From: Hedera helix
Lineage: Eukaryota; Streptophyta; Magnoliopsida; Apiales; Araliaceae
NCBI GenBank assembly: GCA_947179155.2
Contig: OX359273.1
Span: 12,529,501 to 12,593,500, forward strand
Direction: 5' to 3'
Length of the DNA stretch: 64,000 nt
The position numbers were made by a program, and so were the translations under genes. Of this stretch, positions 12,577-25,250 are shown one piece after another (within the stretch, counting starts at the first letter, position 1; the number at the start of each line of letters is the position of its first letter). Under the pieces are notes generated by a model. It was not told the origin of the DNA and made no database searches. It saw nothing but the letters and a program-made list of their open reading frames with translations.

Positions 12577-13715
12577 AATGCATCACCAATGAGTTAGGTT
12601 GTTAGCCATTTGTCTAGAAAGTCTAAAGAGAAAAGAGAGAGCTCTTGGATAGAAAAGTAAGCATACACTTATGGGTTGAAGGAAAGTGCTAGAGAAGGAG
12701 CTTGGTGGATGTCACATAGCTTCATAACATACTTGAGAAGGAGAAGAAGAAGAGCACACAAGTCCATAAGGTTAAAAAGTGTTCTAAACCCTCTTTAGTT
12801 CATTTTTATAGTTTAGATATGATTTGAACGGTTAAAAGGTATTTTTAACCGATCAAAAGTTATTTTGATGCTCTAGAAGTCTAAATCTATGATATATAGG
12901 TAGATTCATGGTTTATTATGTTTAAAACAAGTATTGGTATGTGTGGTATGCAAATAAATGGAAGAAAATTCCATATTGCGATTTACCGGTAAAACCCTAA
13001 TGGGTTCGATCTTTAAATTTCGTGTCAAACGTTTTTAAAATGTGATCAAACCATGAAATATTGTAAAACAAGAAGTTATAAAGACAACAACACTAAGTTG
13101 GTGTCATTTGGATGTGTAGAGTTTATTTTATTCAAGTTTGAACAATTAAAACCAAGGATTTGTGATTTTAGTTTTCACTTTGTCCTTGTGAGCCATTTTT
13201 AGTTCCGTTCAGAATTTGGATTTGTGATCTAAAGAGAAATTGTAGAGGGGGAAATTCTGATGAGAATGGACTCAAGAATCACCCCAAAATGTTTTAAAAT
13301 GAATAAGTTATGGCTGTCGGAGCGTCGGAGGGTCGGGCAGTCCCTAAACTAGGGTTTCGGAAATTATGTACCACCGCCGCAGCGGTGAAACATTCTGCCA
13401 GTGACCTATTTTAGTGGTCCGGGTCGGGTCGGTCCGGGTTGAGTTTTTTATGAAAATTTAAGTTGAAATACATGCAAAATGAATGTATTTGAATACTAAA
13501 TCAATTTACATTGAATCTATTAGTGATTAATTGGTATCTAAAGATATAAAATAAAGACTAAAGTTAACACAATTAAAAAGTTAACTATTGGTAATATTTG
13601 AAGAATATTAAAATATTATTAAATGATGAATAATATTAGTATAAGATTAAAAGGTTATTAAATGTGTAATAACATTTGTATATGATGAAAATGTTCTTAA
13701 ATAATTAATGACATT

Positions 13716-14150
13716 AGTAAGTGATTAAAATATTATTAAATGGTTAATAATATTAATAAGTGATTAAAATATTATTAAATGGTTAATAATATTAATGTGT
13801 GATTAAAATATTATTAAATGGTTAATAATATTAATAAGTGATTAAAATATTATTAAATGGTTAATAATATTAATAAGTGATTAAAATATTATTAAATGGT
13901 TAATAATATTAAGAAGTGATTAAAATATTATTAAATGGTTAATAATATTAATAAGTGAGTAAAATATTATTAAATGGTTAATAATATTAATATGTGATTA
14001 AAATATTATTAAATGGTTAATAATATTAATGAGTGATTAAAATATTATTAAATGGTTAATAATATTAATAAATGATTAAAATATTATTAAAGGATTAATA
14101 ATATTAATAAGAGATTAAAATATTATTAAATGGTTAATAATATTTGAACT
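13716..14150 (+). repeat. 39-base tandem repeat, about 11 copies, inside the family E LTR
   Basis: A 39-base unit containing GTGATTAAAATATTATTAAA and then TGGTTAATAATATTAA repeats head to tail about eleven times with few changes. It is almost pure A/T apart from the GTG and TGG positions. The inverted relative at 16080-16290 has similar TAATATT motifs but no regular array, so the array expanded in this copy. Confidence 0.9.
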
Positions 14151-14819
14151 TAGTGGTATATTATCAAAGATAGATAATATGTTAGGGTATTTGGTACATT
14201 GTTAAATGTCCGAATCATTAAGTTATGTAAAAGAAGAAAGTTTAATTGAATAAAACAAATGTAAATAGTCCATTTGTGACTAATTTAGACAACTTATTAA
14301 AAGTGGGTCGTACGAAGATTGTATAATGAAAGCGTAAGCTGGTTAAGCATGCCTGATATGTCCAAACTGTATTTGGGCTAGGGTTTTTGTCCAGAATTTA
14401 AGAGTTCGTTTATCGGACAACTAAAGAGTTAATAATTTGAAGTTAAGGTCTTAAGTTAAGACTAATTAAAAGTCCTGGTAGCTAATGATTATGTCAATTT
14501 GTTATATAAATTGTAGGTTGAGCAAATGACGCAAATAGGCGTAAATGGTAGAAGCGACCAGGCAAGTTTTCCAGAACTTGCTCCTATGTGCCTTAACATG
14601 CTATGATGTGATATTAAATTGTTAATAGAAAGATATTGATGATAATTGTGATATGCATGAGGTATGATTACATGTAGATTATGTATAAATATGAAGCATG
14701 AATTGCTAGATGTTATATGTGAGGCATGAGCAGTATGACATAAACTGAAATGCATGAAAAGCATGATGTAAGTATAAATTGCAGAGTATATGTGAAGCAT
14801 GTAATGTGTTATGTGTAAC

Positions 14820-15541
14820 TGTTAAACTTGCTGAGTCGTCGTGCTCACTCTTGCTTAAACCAACATTTTCAGATAGTGCAAATTATTTGAAGTTCTCGAT
14901 AAAGATCAAGGAACAGGAAAGCATATTACTTTCACTGAAGATCTAAATATTTGTTGTAGATATCAGTCCGAATTGGACAGGTAAATGATTGTGTAGTATA
15001 AGACTTAGTTGGTATGTTATATGAGTATTAAATACTCAAATTGATTGTAATAGAATGTCGTATCATGTATGATATTAAGACAGACTAGGAATGTATAAAG
15101 ATTGCGATTCTGGAATAGAAAGAGATGTTGTAAAATTGTAAATAAATGATTATTTAGCAATTATAATATTGTTGTAATTCATGAACAATATTATAATTGC
15201 TAAATAACCATTTATTTACAATTTTACAACATCTCTTTTTATTCCAGAATCGAAATCTTTACAATTTCCTAATAGGTCTCAATATCATACATGATACGAC
15301 ATTCTATTACAGTCAATTGGAGTATTTAAACCCTCACAATAAACACTAATCATTTATTTAATCATACAATCAGTTTACATGTCCAATACAGACTAATAAC
15401 TACAACAATCATTTAAATTTTTGGTGAAAGTGATACGCATCCCTGATCCTTGATCTTTAACGAAATCTTCGGATATCTTGCACTATCTGAAAAATGTTGG
15501 TTTTAAGCAAGAGTGAGCACGACGGCTCAGCAAGTCTAACA
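14820..15541. repeat. Large inverted repeat (tail-to-tail LTR ends)
   Basis: Positions about 14820-15178 pair with 15189-15541 as reverse complements around a spacer of about 10 bases. By eye the inner ~95 bases are about 95% identical and the outer parts nearer 80%. Both arms carry the conserved GCTCACTCTTGC LTR motif, so this is the 3' part of two family E LTRs joined tail to tail. A transcript across it would fold into a long hairpin. Confidence 0.9.
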
Positions 15542-16440
15542 TCTAACACATAACACGTATGTTACATTTTATTTATGTTTTATGCTCCATGCTTGGCATT
15601 TACATAGGCATCGTGCTTATCATCCTTTGCATTTGTACAATTTACACATGCTTACCATGCATGTCAATATTTTCAGGTTATATAACTCATATAACACATT
15701 CAATTCATAGCATTAATTATATACCAGCTATTAACAACATATGACTGTACACAGACACATTTATAATCAGTTAGCACCAAAAATGAGTGCACACTTAATA
15801 ATTTATGCATATAGCAAACAAGTTCGCAAGTATAACACATAGTACGGAAAAACTTGCCTGATATGCGCATTAACTTACACTACCAGTCTGAAATCTTTGT
15901 TCCATCACTAACGCTCATACAAATCAAATTATCGCCTCCAAAAGACCTAATATGCTTATCTGCCAATTAGTAAAGCGCATAGGAACTCAGATACCATTCA
16001 CAAAAGAATTGACTACACAAACACAGAATTTTCTATTTATTAACTCATAATTTATAAGACAATATTATCCTCCTCGGCTAATATTTTAATTACCAATCAT
16101 TATTATTATATATTAATAATACATCACTAAATTACTAACGCTATTCAAGTACTGAGCAACACCTTGATTGGTTACTAATATTATTAAGCCCCTAATAATA
16201 TTCATCTAATTACCAATGTTATTAATCCATTAATAATATTTAACCACTTATCTTTAATTATAAGTCTTTTAATGATAATTTACAACCTTGGTAATAATCA
16301 CACACAAATTGTTTAGTCACTTTATTATCCTTAATGCCTTCACATTATTTATTTAATATTAAATAAATAAATAAATAACTCAATTAACTTTACTTATTTA
16401 TTTATCATTATATAAACAATTATTTTCCTAATCTTAATTC
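15184..16440 (-). mobile_element. Family E LTR, minus strand, part 1 (3' portion)
   Basis: The reverse complement of this stretch follows the 3' portion of the plus-strand family E LTR. It is cut at 16440 by insertion of the Tekay-like element. Its 5' portion resumes at 28717 beyond that element, starting at the TATA region. About 1.3 kb expected between the two pieces is missing. Confidence 0.6.
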
Positions 16441-19400
16441 TGTGGCGACCCCAAATCCGGGTTCCATAACCTCGAGTTTGGTTCTCACTATTCAACACCT
16501 TACTAACTATTAAATACATACATTGCATTGAAATATTGCGAAATAATATATATTGGTTCCCTTACAAAAAGGTTACAATATCAGGGTCTATTAACCTTAA
16601 CATAAAAACAGTTCCTATCATAAGGAATTACAAAAGGTTCTTCAACAGTAAATACACATTAAATATCTAATTAGCATGCATAAGCTAACTTAATCTCTGG
16701 CTTTTCCTTTTCCCTTATCCTTCTTTGAGCAATCAGGTCTATCTGAAAAATGGTTCATGATATAGCAAGAATGAGCTACTAGTTTGCTCAGCAAGTTTAA
16801 AACAATCATATAGATTTAATATATCATGAATGAATGGAAAATGTCATCAATGGTTCAACAATAGATATAACAATTGTGAATGAAACAGGATTCAAATTTT
16901 AATAAACAGAATATTTGAAGCTTAAAATGCTGAGTGGTCACTAAGGACCCTGAACTAACGAGGGTATAATAGAGTTTCCTCTGACCCTTTGAGTGGTTTG
17001 TTTTCAAGGGGATCAACCTATTCAACCCGCTGTATATGCATTACATTTAGTCACTGGCGCCCAAAGTCGGTTTCCCGACACAAAATTCCCTAATTTAGGG
17101 TTGTTCAATTCTCAGACTTAATATAAGAAATCCGCACCCAACAATGGTTTGGATAAGCTTTTAAAAGTATTCAAGTATTGAATTTATAAACGAAATGTCT
17201 AGCTCAACTATTAGCTTTTGACATTTTTAATACAGTTCATGAATCAAGAACTAATAAGCTTCAAGTGCACTAAGTGCGATTTTATAAACAATATGGATGT
17301 GGGATAATTTTAAATAATTAAACCACGTCAAGCTTTGACAATAAATACAAGTATAGAAACTTGTTCAACAATAAATGAGTAGCGTTAGAGAACTTGCCTG
17401 TTTGCTCAGCTACAATAATTGTCTAGCTTTAACTAACTTGCTTTGAAAGACCTAACATTAATAAAGTCGGTCTAATAATTAGTACGGCGTATTTGCATAA
17501 CTATACGCTTAATAATGAACTTATTTACCACACATAAGTACTAACACATAATTTACATTAGTCAAAACAATATTATTAACCTTATAGACCCTTAATCATT
17601 TTAGGTTAATAATTTAATAAGTTAGAAAATATTTTTCTTAAGTGTTGAACACTTATTAAACCCTTAAACAACTTATTACAATTGTTTAATTAAATCATAA
17701 TTAAATTTGATTTATTTTATTAACTCAATCTCTATTTAATTACTATTTAATCTTGATTAAATAGAAATTAATTAATTAACTCTAGTTATTATTTAAAATA
17801 AATAATAACTAATTGTACTTACTTATTATTTAATAATAATTAGATAATAAATAATTATTGACTTAATTTTAATATTAATCAACCAATAATTAACTAAGTA
17901 ATTAACCTTACTTATTATTTAATTTAAGGAAATTAAATAATAGTTTACTAATTTTAATCCTCTTTAATTATTATTTAATGTCAATTAAATAATAATTAAT
18001 TATTTAATTAATTTTAATTATTATTTAAGGTTAAATAATAATCAAATCATTCTTATTTATTATTTAAATTAAATAATAAATTATTACTCTAATAACTTAA
18101 TTTCCATTAATCGTTATTTAATGCTAATTAAATAATAATTAATTACTTAATTATCCTTATTTATTATTTAATAATATTTAAATAATAAATAATTAATTTA
18201 TAAATTTTATCTCTCTTTAAGTATTATTTAATAGGAATTAAATAATAGTTGCTAATTTATCATCTTTATTTATTATTAACATTTAAAATAATAAATAAAT
18301 AATAAATTTATTTAACTTAACCATGATTTAGCTAACTAGATTAATATTTAAAATATTTAAATATTAAACTTAATGAAAAATATCCTCCCCAATATTATTT
18401 TTGTATTATTATTATTTTTGTTATAATTTTAAATTAATTTTTAAATATTTAAATTAATTAAAATTAACCCGAATGGCATTTTCGTAAATAAGTTGAAAAC
18501 TGATCCGAGGGCAAAATGGTAATTCTGCCAAGAAAAACACGGAGGGGCATAAATGTAATTTCGCCGGAAAAATAACTACCACGCATGGCGCGCGTTACAA
18601 TATTTTCGGACCAAAACGACGCCGTTTTTGAAAGGCCGGAGATGGCTTCCGCGCATAACGCGCGGAGTAAAATTCTACGGACGCCAAACGACGTCGTTTG
18701 GCTCCGCGTCCTTGGTGAACAGTGGCAGGCGCGCATTGCGCGGAAACCCTTAAAAAATTTTCTTCCGGCAGAACGTGAACAGTACCCATTTTAATTAAAA
18801 ATATACCATCAAGTAAGCTTTAAATCATCAATAAAAATCCAAAAAATTTATCAATCACTTAATATCAATTTATAACATGAAAAATTAATTTTTCATGATT
18901 TAATATCATTATTTTTTTATAAAATTTTTTAAATCACATAAACTACCACAACTCATAACTTTTTGTGTATAACTCCATTTTAAGTGATTCAAATTTTGTT
19001 TTTCTCATGATTTAATGTTCTATAATATTAGAATATCAAACCTAAGTTTTATAAAAATATTTTTGGACATAAATTCCAAAACTTGTTTACACACTATTAA
19101 ATACATATTTTAGCATATAAAATATACCAAAATACGAACCAAGTATATTGACTCAAGCATGACATAAATATTATAACTACACATTAATAACTATATTAAC
19201 ATGTTTATACTAACATGATGATTTATTTAATTTAAAAACAAGACTTCATTTAAAATAACCATTACCTTGATTTAATGGTTATCTTCCTTTTTCTTCCAAA
19301 GTAGGTTGTGAATGACATGAACAAAACTAACTTCTCCTTCTTCCTCCTTAGTCTCTCAAATATTATGCTCTCACTAAAGTTTTTTCTCTCAACTCTCTCT

Positions 19401-20324
19401 TTTGGTTTTGGAGCAAAAATGAAATAACAACTATCAATTTCAAGTATACTTGAAAAATTAATAGATACACATAATGTATCTAATAATTTTGACCATTACA
19501 AGCTAGCTATTGGATACTTACACAAGTTAACAAGTCATGACTTAGTTTGTGAAAGAGGGATGGTCCATGTACTTGAAAAAAATAAAACAAGCAACCATTA
19601 ATTAAATAAATAAATAATAAACAAAAATAAACAAAAAAATCAATTCTTTTCTCTCTCCTCTCCATGTTGCTCGGCTGATAGCTCCTTCATGTCCCAAATT
19701 CATTGTCACATTTCACTTTTTAAATAATTAATAGTTTTATTAAGTATTTTTCAAGTGGGCCAATCATTGGGCTTTAATTTAAAATACCAATTGGGCTTCT
19801 ATTAAATTGTTTGGGCTACTAATTTGTCAAATTTTATTATTCTCCACTTGGGCTACTAATTGAGCCACGTTGGGCTAATTTAATAATTTACACATTAATT
19901 ATTCAATCCATGATTAAATAAATAATTAGATTGAATAAATAATTAAATATTTTAACCCATAAGTATTAAATTACTAAATGGACTAATAAATATTATTATT
20001 AATATTTCACATTATTTACATTAATTAATAATCATATTAATTAATTTATTATATTTAATTCACTCATTATATTCAATTTAATTGAATATTTAATTAATAG
20101 GAAACTTATCAATTATTTTGATATTAAAACTTTAGGGTTTGTTCACTAATTTAATAACATATTAGTGACCCCCTTTAATTAATTTTAGTAATTAATTACA
20201 TAATTATTTAATCACATAATTAATTAATCACATAAAAAGATTTAAATAATCTCGTAAAACTAACTCGTTGAAAATTAAATTAATAATTTAATTAATAAAG
20301 ACGTGAAAATTCTAGGACATTACA
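16441..20324 (-). repeat. 3' LTR of the Tekay-like element (complete)
   Basis: 3884 bases. On the minus strand it starts TGTAATGTCCTAGAATTTTC at 20324 and ends GGGGTCGCCACA at 16441. It contains an AT-rich palindromic section (about 17560-18310), a CpG-rich block (18534-18780) and the conserved TTGCTGAGCAAACTAG motif (16753-16800). Confidence 0.9.
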
Positions 20325-20340
20325 TTCTCCCCTACTTATA
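20325..20340 (-). other. Polypurine tract of the Tekay-like element
   Basis: On the minus strand TATAAGTAGGGGAGAA lies immediately before the 3' LTR start, where plus-strand DNA synthesis is primed in LTR retrotransposons. Confidence 0.8.
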
Positions 20341-20371
20341 AAAATTCTGTCCTCGGAATTGTAAAATAAGG

Positions 20372-23300
20372 TTACTCAAATAAAAACGGGTAATTTGCCC
20401 TCATTTCCTCCTCTAATTCCCACGTAGCTTCTTCAATGGCGTTATTCCTCCAAAGTACTTTGACAGAATGAATTATCTTATTTCTCAGTTTCTGCTCCTT
20501 CCTATCGAGTATCTGAACAGGAACTTCTTCATATGATAAGTCCTTCCCGACTTGAATTGGTTCATAGGAGATAACGTGCTTGTAGTCTGGTTTGTATGGC
20601 CGCAATACTGACACGTGAAACACATTGTGAATATGTTCCAATTCAGGAGGTAAAGCTACCTCGTATGCTACTTCACCCACTCTCCTCAATATTTCGAACG
20701 GTCCTATGAACCTTGGACTCAGTTTCCCCTTCTTTCCAAATCTGATCTTCCCTTTCCAGGGAGATACCTTTATGAACGCAAAACTCCCCACTTCGAAGTC
20801 TCGTTTCTGTCGATGTAAATCGGCGTATTTCTTTTGACGGTCTTGAGCTGCTACTAGCCGAGCTCTTATTACCTTGATAATTTCTACCGTCTATTGAACC
20901 AATTCTGGCCCCAACAGTCGGCGTTCTCCTACCTCATCCCAGCATAGAGGTGTTCTGCATTTTCTGCCATATAAAGTTTCGTAAGGCGGCATGCCTATGC
21001 TCGCATGATAACTGTTGTTGTATGCAAACTCAACTAGTGGTAGATGGATTTCCCAACTGCCCTTGAAATCCATCACGCAGGCCCTGGGCATATCTTCCAA
21101 TGTCTGAATTGTTCTTTCACTTTGCCCATCGGTCTGCGGATGATACGATGTACTCATTCTCAACTGTGTCCCCAATCTCTCCTGAAGACTTCTCCAAAAT
21201 TTTGACGTGAAGCGCGGATCTCTGTCTGACACAATCGATACCGGCACCCCATGTCTTGAAACTATCTCTTTGATGTACAATTTGGCCAACTGATCCAAAC
21301 TGAACCTAATCCTGATCGGCAAAAAGTGCGCTGACTTTGTTAGTCGATCCACAATCACCCAAATTGCGTCATATCCCTTCTGTGTTGCTGGAAGTCCTAC
21401 TACAAAATCCATTGTGATATGCTCTCATTTCCACTCAGGAATTTCTAACGGCTGTAACAATCCACTTGGTCTCTGATGTTCGGCATTTACCCTTTGACAA
21501 GTTAGGCATCGGCTGACACATTCTGCAACCTCCCTTTTTAAATTCGACCACAAAAAATGCTGACGTAGATCTTGATACATCTTCGTACTCCCCGGATGTA
21601 TCGAGTATCTCGTACTGTGGGCCTCTTGCAAAATTTTCTCTCGTAATTCAGGCACTAGTGGTACCCAAACACGATTTTCAAATCTCAGCAATCCCATGCT
21701 ATCAATTTTAAACTTGACCTCTTCTCCATCGGTCATCCTCTTCCGGATTCTGTCACATTCCTCATCTTTGTCTTGAGCCTCTTTCACCCTATCTAACAAG
21801 GTTGGGCTCACTTCGACTTCTATTGACTCGTTTGGACTTCTCACTTCCAACTCCATTCGAGCCATCTCTTGAACCAGTTGTTCTTGATCCGTCAATATGA
21901 ACAAATCCTCCCTGCTCTTTCTACTCAGAGCATCCGCTACTACGTTGGCCTTGCCGGGATGATATAGAATTTCACAATCATAATCTTTGATCAATTCCAA
22001 CCATCTCCGTTGCCTCATATTCAGCTCCTTCTATGTGAAGATATACTTTAGATTCTTATGGTCTGTGAATATCTCACATTTTTCTCCGTACAGATAATGT
22101 CTCCAAATTTTAAAGGCAAATACTACCGCTGCCAATTCCAAGTCGTGGGTAGGATATCCCTTCTCATAATCTTTTAATTGTCTGGACGCATACGCAACGA
22201 CTTTGCCGTTTTGCATAAGCACACAGTCAAGCCCCTTGTGCGATGCATCACTGTAGACCGTAAAACCTCCTGTATCGTCTGGTAAGGTCAATACAGGTGC
22301 TTCACTAAGTCATTTCTTTAACTCCTAAAAACTTTCCTCACACTTCTCCATCCACACGTATTTTACCATTTTTCTTGTTAAGTTGGTCAACGGTGTTGCT
22401 ATCTTTGAGAAGTCTTGAATGAACCTCCGATAGTAACCCGCTAACCCTAAGAAACTTCTTACTTCTGTCGGCGTCCTTGGTTGTTCCCAATTCATTACCG
22501 ATTCAACCTTCGCCGGATCAACCGAAACTCCCTCTTTGTCAATAACATGACCTAAAAATTGAACTCTTTCCAACCAGAATTCACACTTTGAAAACTTACC
22601 GTACAACTGCTCCTTCCGTAAAATCTCCAACACCAATCTTAGGTGTTCAGCATGCTCTTCCTCCGTTTTGGAATACACCAAAATATCGTCAATGAACACG
22701 ACTACAAATTTATCCAAGTATTGCTTGAATATTCTGTTCATCATGTCCATAAATGCGGCTGGCGCATTCGTTAGTCCAAACGACATCATCAGAAACTCTT
22801 AATGCCCATATCGAGTTCTGAATGTCGTCTTGGGTACATCCTCCTTTCTGACTTTCAACTGATGATAACCAGTCCTTAAGTCAATCTTTGAAAAGTACTT
22901 CGCCCCTTTCAATTGATCGAAAAGATCGTCAATTCGTGGTAACGGGTACTTGTTCTTAATTGTTACTTTATTCAGCTCCCTATAATCCATACACAATCTC
23001 ATCGATCCATCCTTCTTCTTTACAAACAGCACCGGTGCTCCCCATGGAGAAACACTTGGCTGAATGTACTTATTATCTAACAACTCCTGCAACTGCACTA
23101 TTAATTCCTTCAGTTCTACCGGAGCCATCCTATATGGTGCTTTCGATATCGGTGCTCTCCCCTGTACTAAATCAATCACAAATTCTATCTCCCTGTCCGG
23201 CGGTAAACCCGGCAGTACATCTGGAAAAACATCCATAAATTCTCTAACTACTGGTATTTGTTCCATCCCGGGACTCACCACTTGTGTGTCAACCACATGA

Positions 23301-24903
23301 GCCAAATACCCTACACAACCTTTCTTCAATAATTTCTTGGCTTGCATCATCGTCAGACAAGAAGACTGTCTTGACGATTTGCTGCCATAAAATACGACCT
23401 TAGACTTATTTGGTGTCTTAAGGTGTATGCACTTCTTCTGACAATCAATTATCGCCCCGTGGTTAAACAACCAATCCATCCCAAGTATTACATCGAATTT
23501 CCCCAGACGTATTGGAATTAGATTCACATTTAACTTCTGACCCCTGATTTCAGCACAACAATTTCTATGTATGTACTCTACCGGAATTACTTCCTTATTA
23601 GCAACTTCTATGTTCATTGACTTTTCTAGTTTGTCTCTAGGCAATTCTAACCGTTTAGCGAAATCATTAGACACAAATGAACAGGTAGCACCCGAATCAA
23701 ACAATACATATGCATTTATATTATTGATCGGAATAATACCTGACGCCACGTCTTTTGACCCCACGGCATCTTGCACCGTCATACTGAATGTCCGGGCTGT
23801 CGGCTTGTTCTGTGGTACCGGTCCCCCGATAGCCAATTTGTTGTTATTGCCCTTGTAGCCGCTACCCCTGTCATTCTTCTTCTTAGGGCAATCCTTTATC
23901 AGGTGGTCAGATGCTCCGCAAGAAAAGCATCTCACTTTCTTTAGGAGGGGACAATTTGGAGAAATATGTCCCACCTGACCGCAGTTATAGCATGTATTCT
24001 TCCATTTCCTGCACTCCCCGAAGTGGTTCTTCCCACATATATTGCATGCTGGCCTTTTCTGAACACTTTCTTGTTGATTCCCCGAGCTCTTGTCATTGCT
24101 GTTGTTGTCCCATTTGCGCTTGTTGTTGTTATTGTTATTATTACTGCCCCCACTGTTACTGTTCTTACTTCCCCCTTCACTCTTCTTCTTATTCCTCTCT
24201 TGATTAAATTTGGTTAACGCATCATTTCCCCCTTCCGCAATGATTGACTTCTCTAGTAAAGTGGCAAACGAGTCAATCTGCAGTACTGCTACCTTGTTGA
24301 ATATCCAAGGTCTCAGTCCATTCTCGAATCTTCTGGCCTTGCGTTCCTCCGTATCCACTGATGTGGAGCGAACCTGGCCAGCTCATTAAATTTTGCCGCG
24401 TACTCCGGTACCGACATATTTTCCTGTTTCAGTTCCAGAAACTTTACTTCCATCCTACTTTTCATACTTTTCAGGAAATAATTCTCGTCGAATATTTTCT
24501 TAAATCTTGTCCATGGCACCACCCCATCGCCAGCCCTATTCTGATTGGCTTCCCACTAGAAATTGGCTTCTCCCTTCATCATATAAGTAGCAAAGATTGT
24601 CTTTTGCTCCTCAGCTACCCTCGCGATAACGAACGCTTTCTCTATTTCCTTTATCCATGACTTGGCTTCTATCGGGTTTGACGTTCCCCTAAACTCTGGC
24701 GGTCCCACCGCTTTAAAGTCTTTGAAATTTGCCAACTGATTTGGTGGTGGTGGCGGATTTGCTACTACAGGGTGGCGGTTTTGCATTGCCTCAGCTAGCA
24801 TGTCGACGAAGTTTTGCATAGGGTCTACGTTGTGTCCCCCCTCGTCATTGTTAACTGACTCTTCTACTCCCTGGTTCCTTGGTGGTTGTCTACGTGGCGG
24901 CAT
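20372..24903 (-). pseudogene. Gag-Pol polyprotein of the Tekay-like element (broken)
   Basis: About 1510 codons reading down from ATG 24903. Order: retrotransposon Gag; zinc knuckles (clear CX2CX4HX4C copies near 23992-23949 and 23929-23888); aspartic protease with DSG at about 23698; reverse transcriptase with KIDLRTGYHQ (about 22885) and FIDD (about 22690); RNase H with YSDAS (about 22250); integrase with an HHCC finger (about 21560-21480) and a D-D-35-E triad near 21409, 21226 and 21118; and a chromodomain before the stop at 20372. Catalytic residues persist, but translation is broken by TAG 24556, a one-base frameshift near 24358, TAA 22799, TAG 22325, TGA 22310, TAG 22031, TGA 21425 and TAG 20891. 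After the frameshift every piece stays in one frame. Six of the seven stops are explained by C-to-T or G-to-A change at Gln, Arg or Trp codons. Confidence 0.93.
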
Positions 24904-25250
24904 TTTCTGTTATAAACAAAAATTTACATTATTATACTGTTTACATCTTTTTCATTTCATTATTTTGTATCTTAGGCAATGTTTAGCTAACATACAAGTA
25001 ATTATTTCAACACGCATATAACATAAATTCAACTGCATTATATTCATATGCTAAAACAGTAGTGCATAGCACTTTACATCGAAAGCATACTGCTATAAAT
25101 GCTTCTATCCCAGAGAAGCTACAAAAGATGGGATCTGACATATCCTACAACTTCCTAGAGTTGGGATTTAGTGACATATTAACCCTCTAATAAAACAAAA
25201 GTTGGGTTCTATTGCATCTATTTACATACGAAATTAGAAAACAACTACTA
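24904..25250 (-). other. Leader between the coiled-coil ORF and gag
   Basis: 347 bases with no open frame of note, AT-rich, inside the retrotransposon. On the transcribed strand it would be the spacer between the upstream ORF and the gag start. I see no clear splice acceptor that would decide how gag is reached. Confidence 0.5.

Larger units (their letters stand above)
11023..15183 (+). mobile_element. Long plus-strand LTR (family E), 3' end lost at an inverted junction
   Basis: Starts TGTAATATCCCAGATATTTT at 11023. A TATA box CTATAAATAG at 12567 fixes the plus orientation. It includes a 39-base tandem array (13716-14150) and the conserved motif TTGCTGAG...GCTCACTCTTGC (14821-14861). In other families here that motif lies about 330-360 bases before the LTR end, so the LTR should stop near 15190. 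Instead it meets an inverted relative at about 15183. No coding capacity was seen; short frames inside it look accidental. Confidence 0.65.

Noticed and set aside
7200..16440. CRISPR-like or satellite arrays
   Set aside because: The only regular array is the 39-base tandem repeat without unique spacers; the host is a plant.
18464..18794. Overlapping frames of 64-90 codons on both strands, repeated at 28364-28694
   Set aside because: They sit in the CpG-rich block of the LTR, where stops are rare for reasons of composition; they differ in neither strand nor frame from chance and recur only because the LTR is repeated.
22960..24217. Plus-strand frames of 78-98 codons opposite gag-pol
   Set aside because: Antisense shadows of the polyprotein frame, with no recognisable domains.
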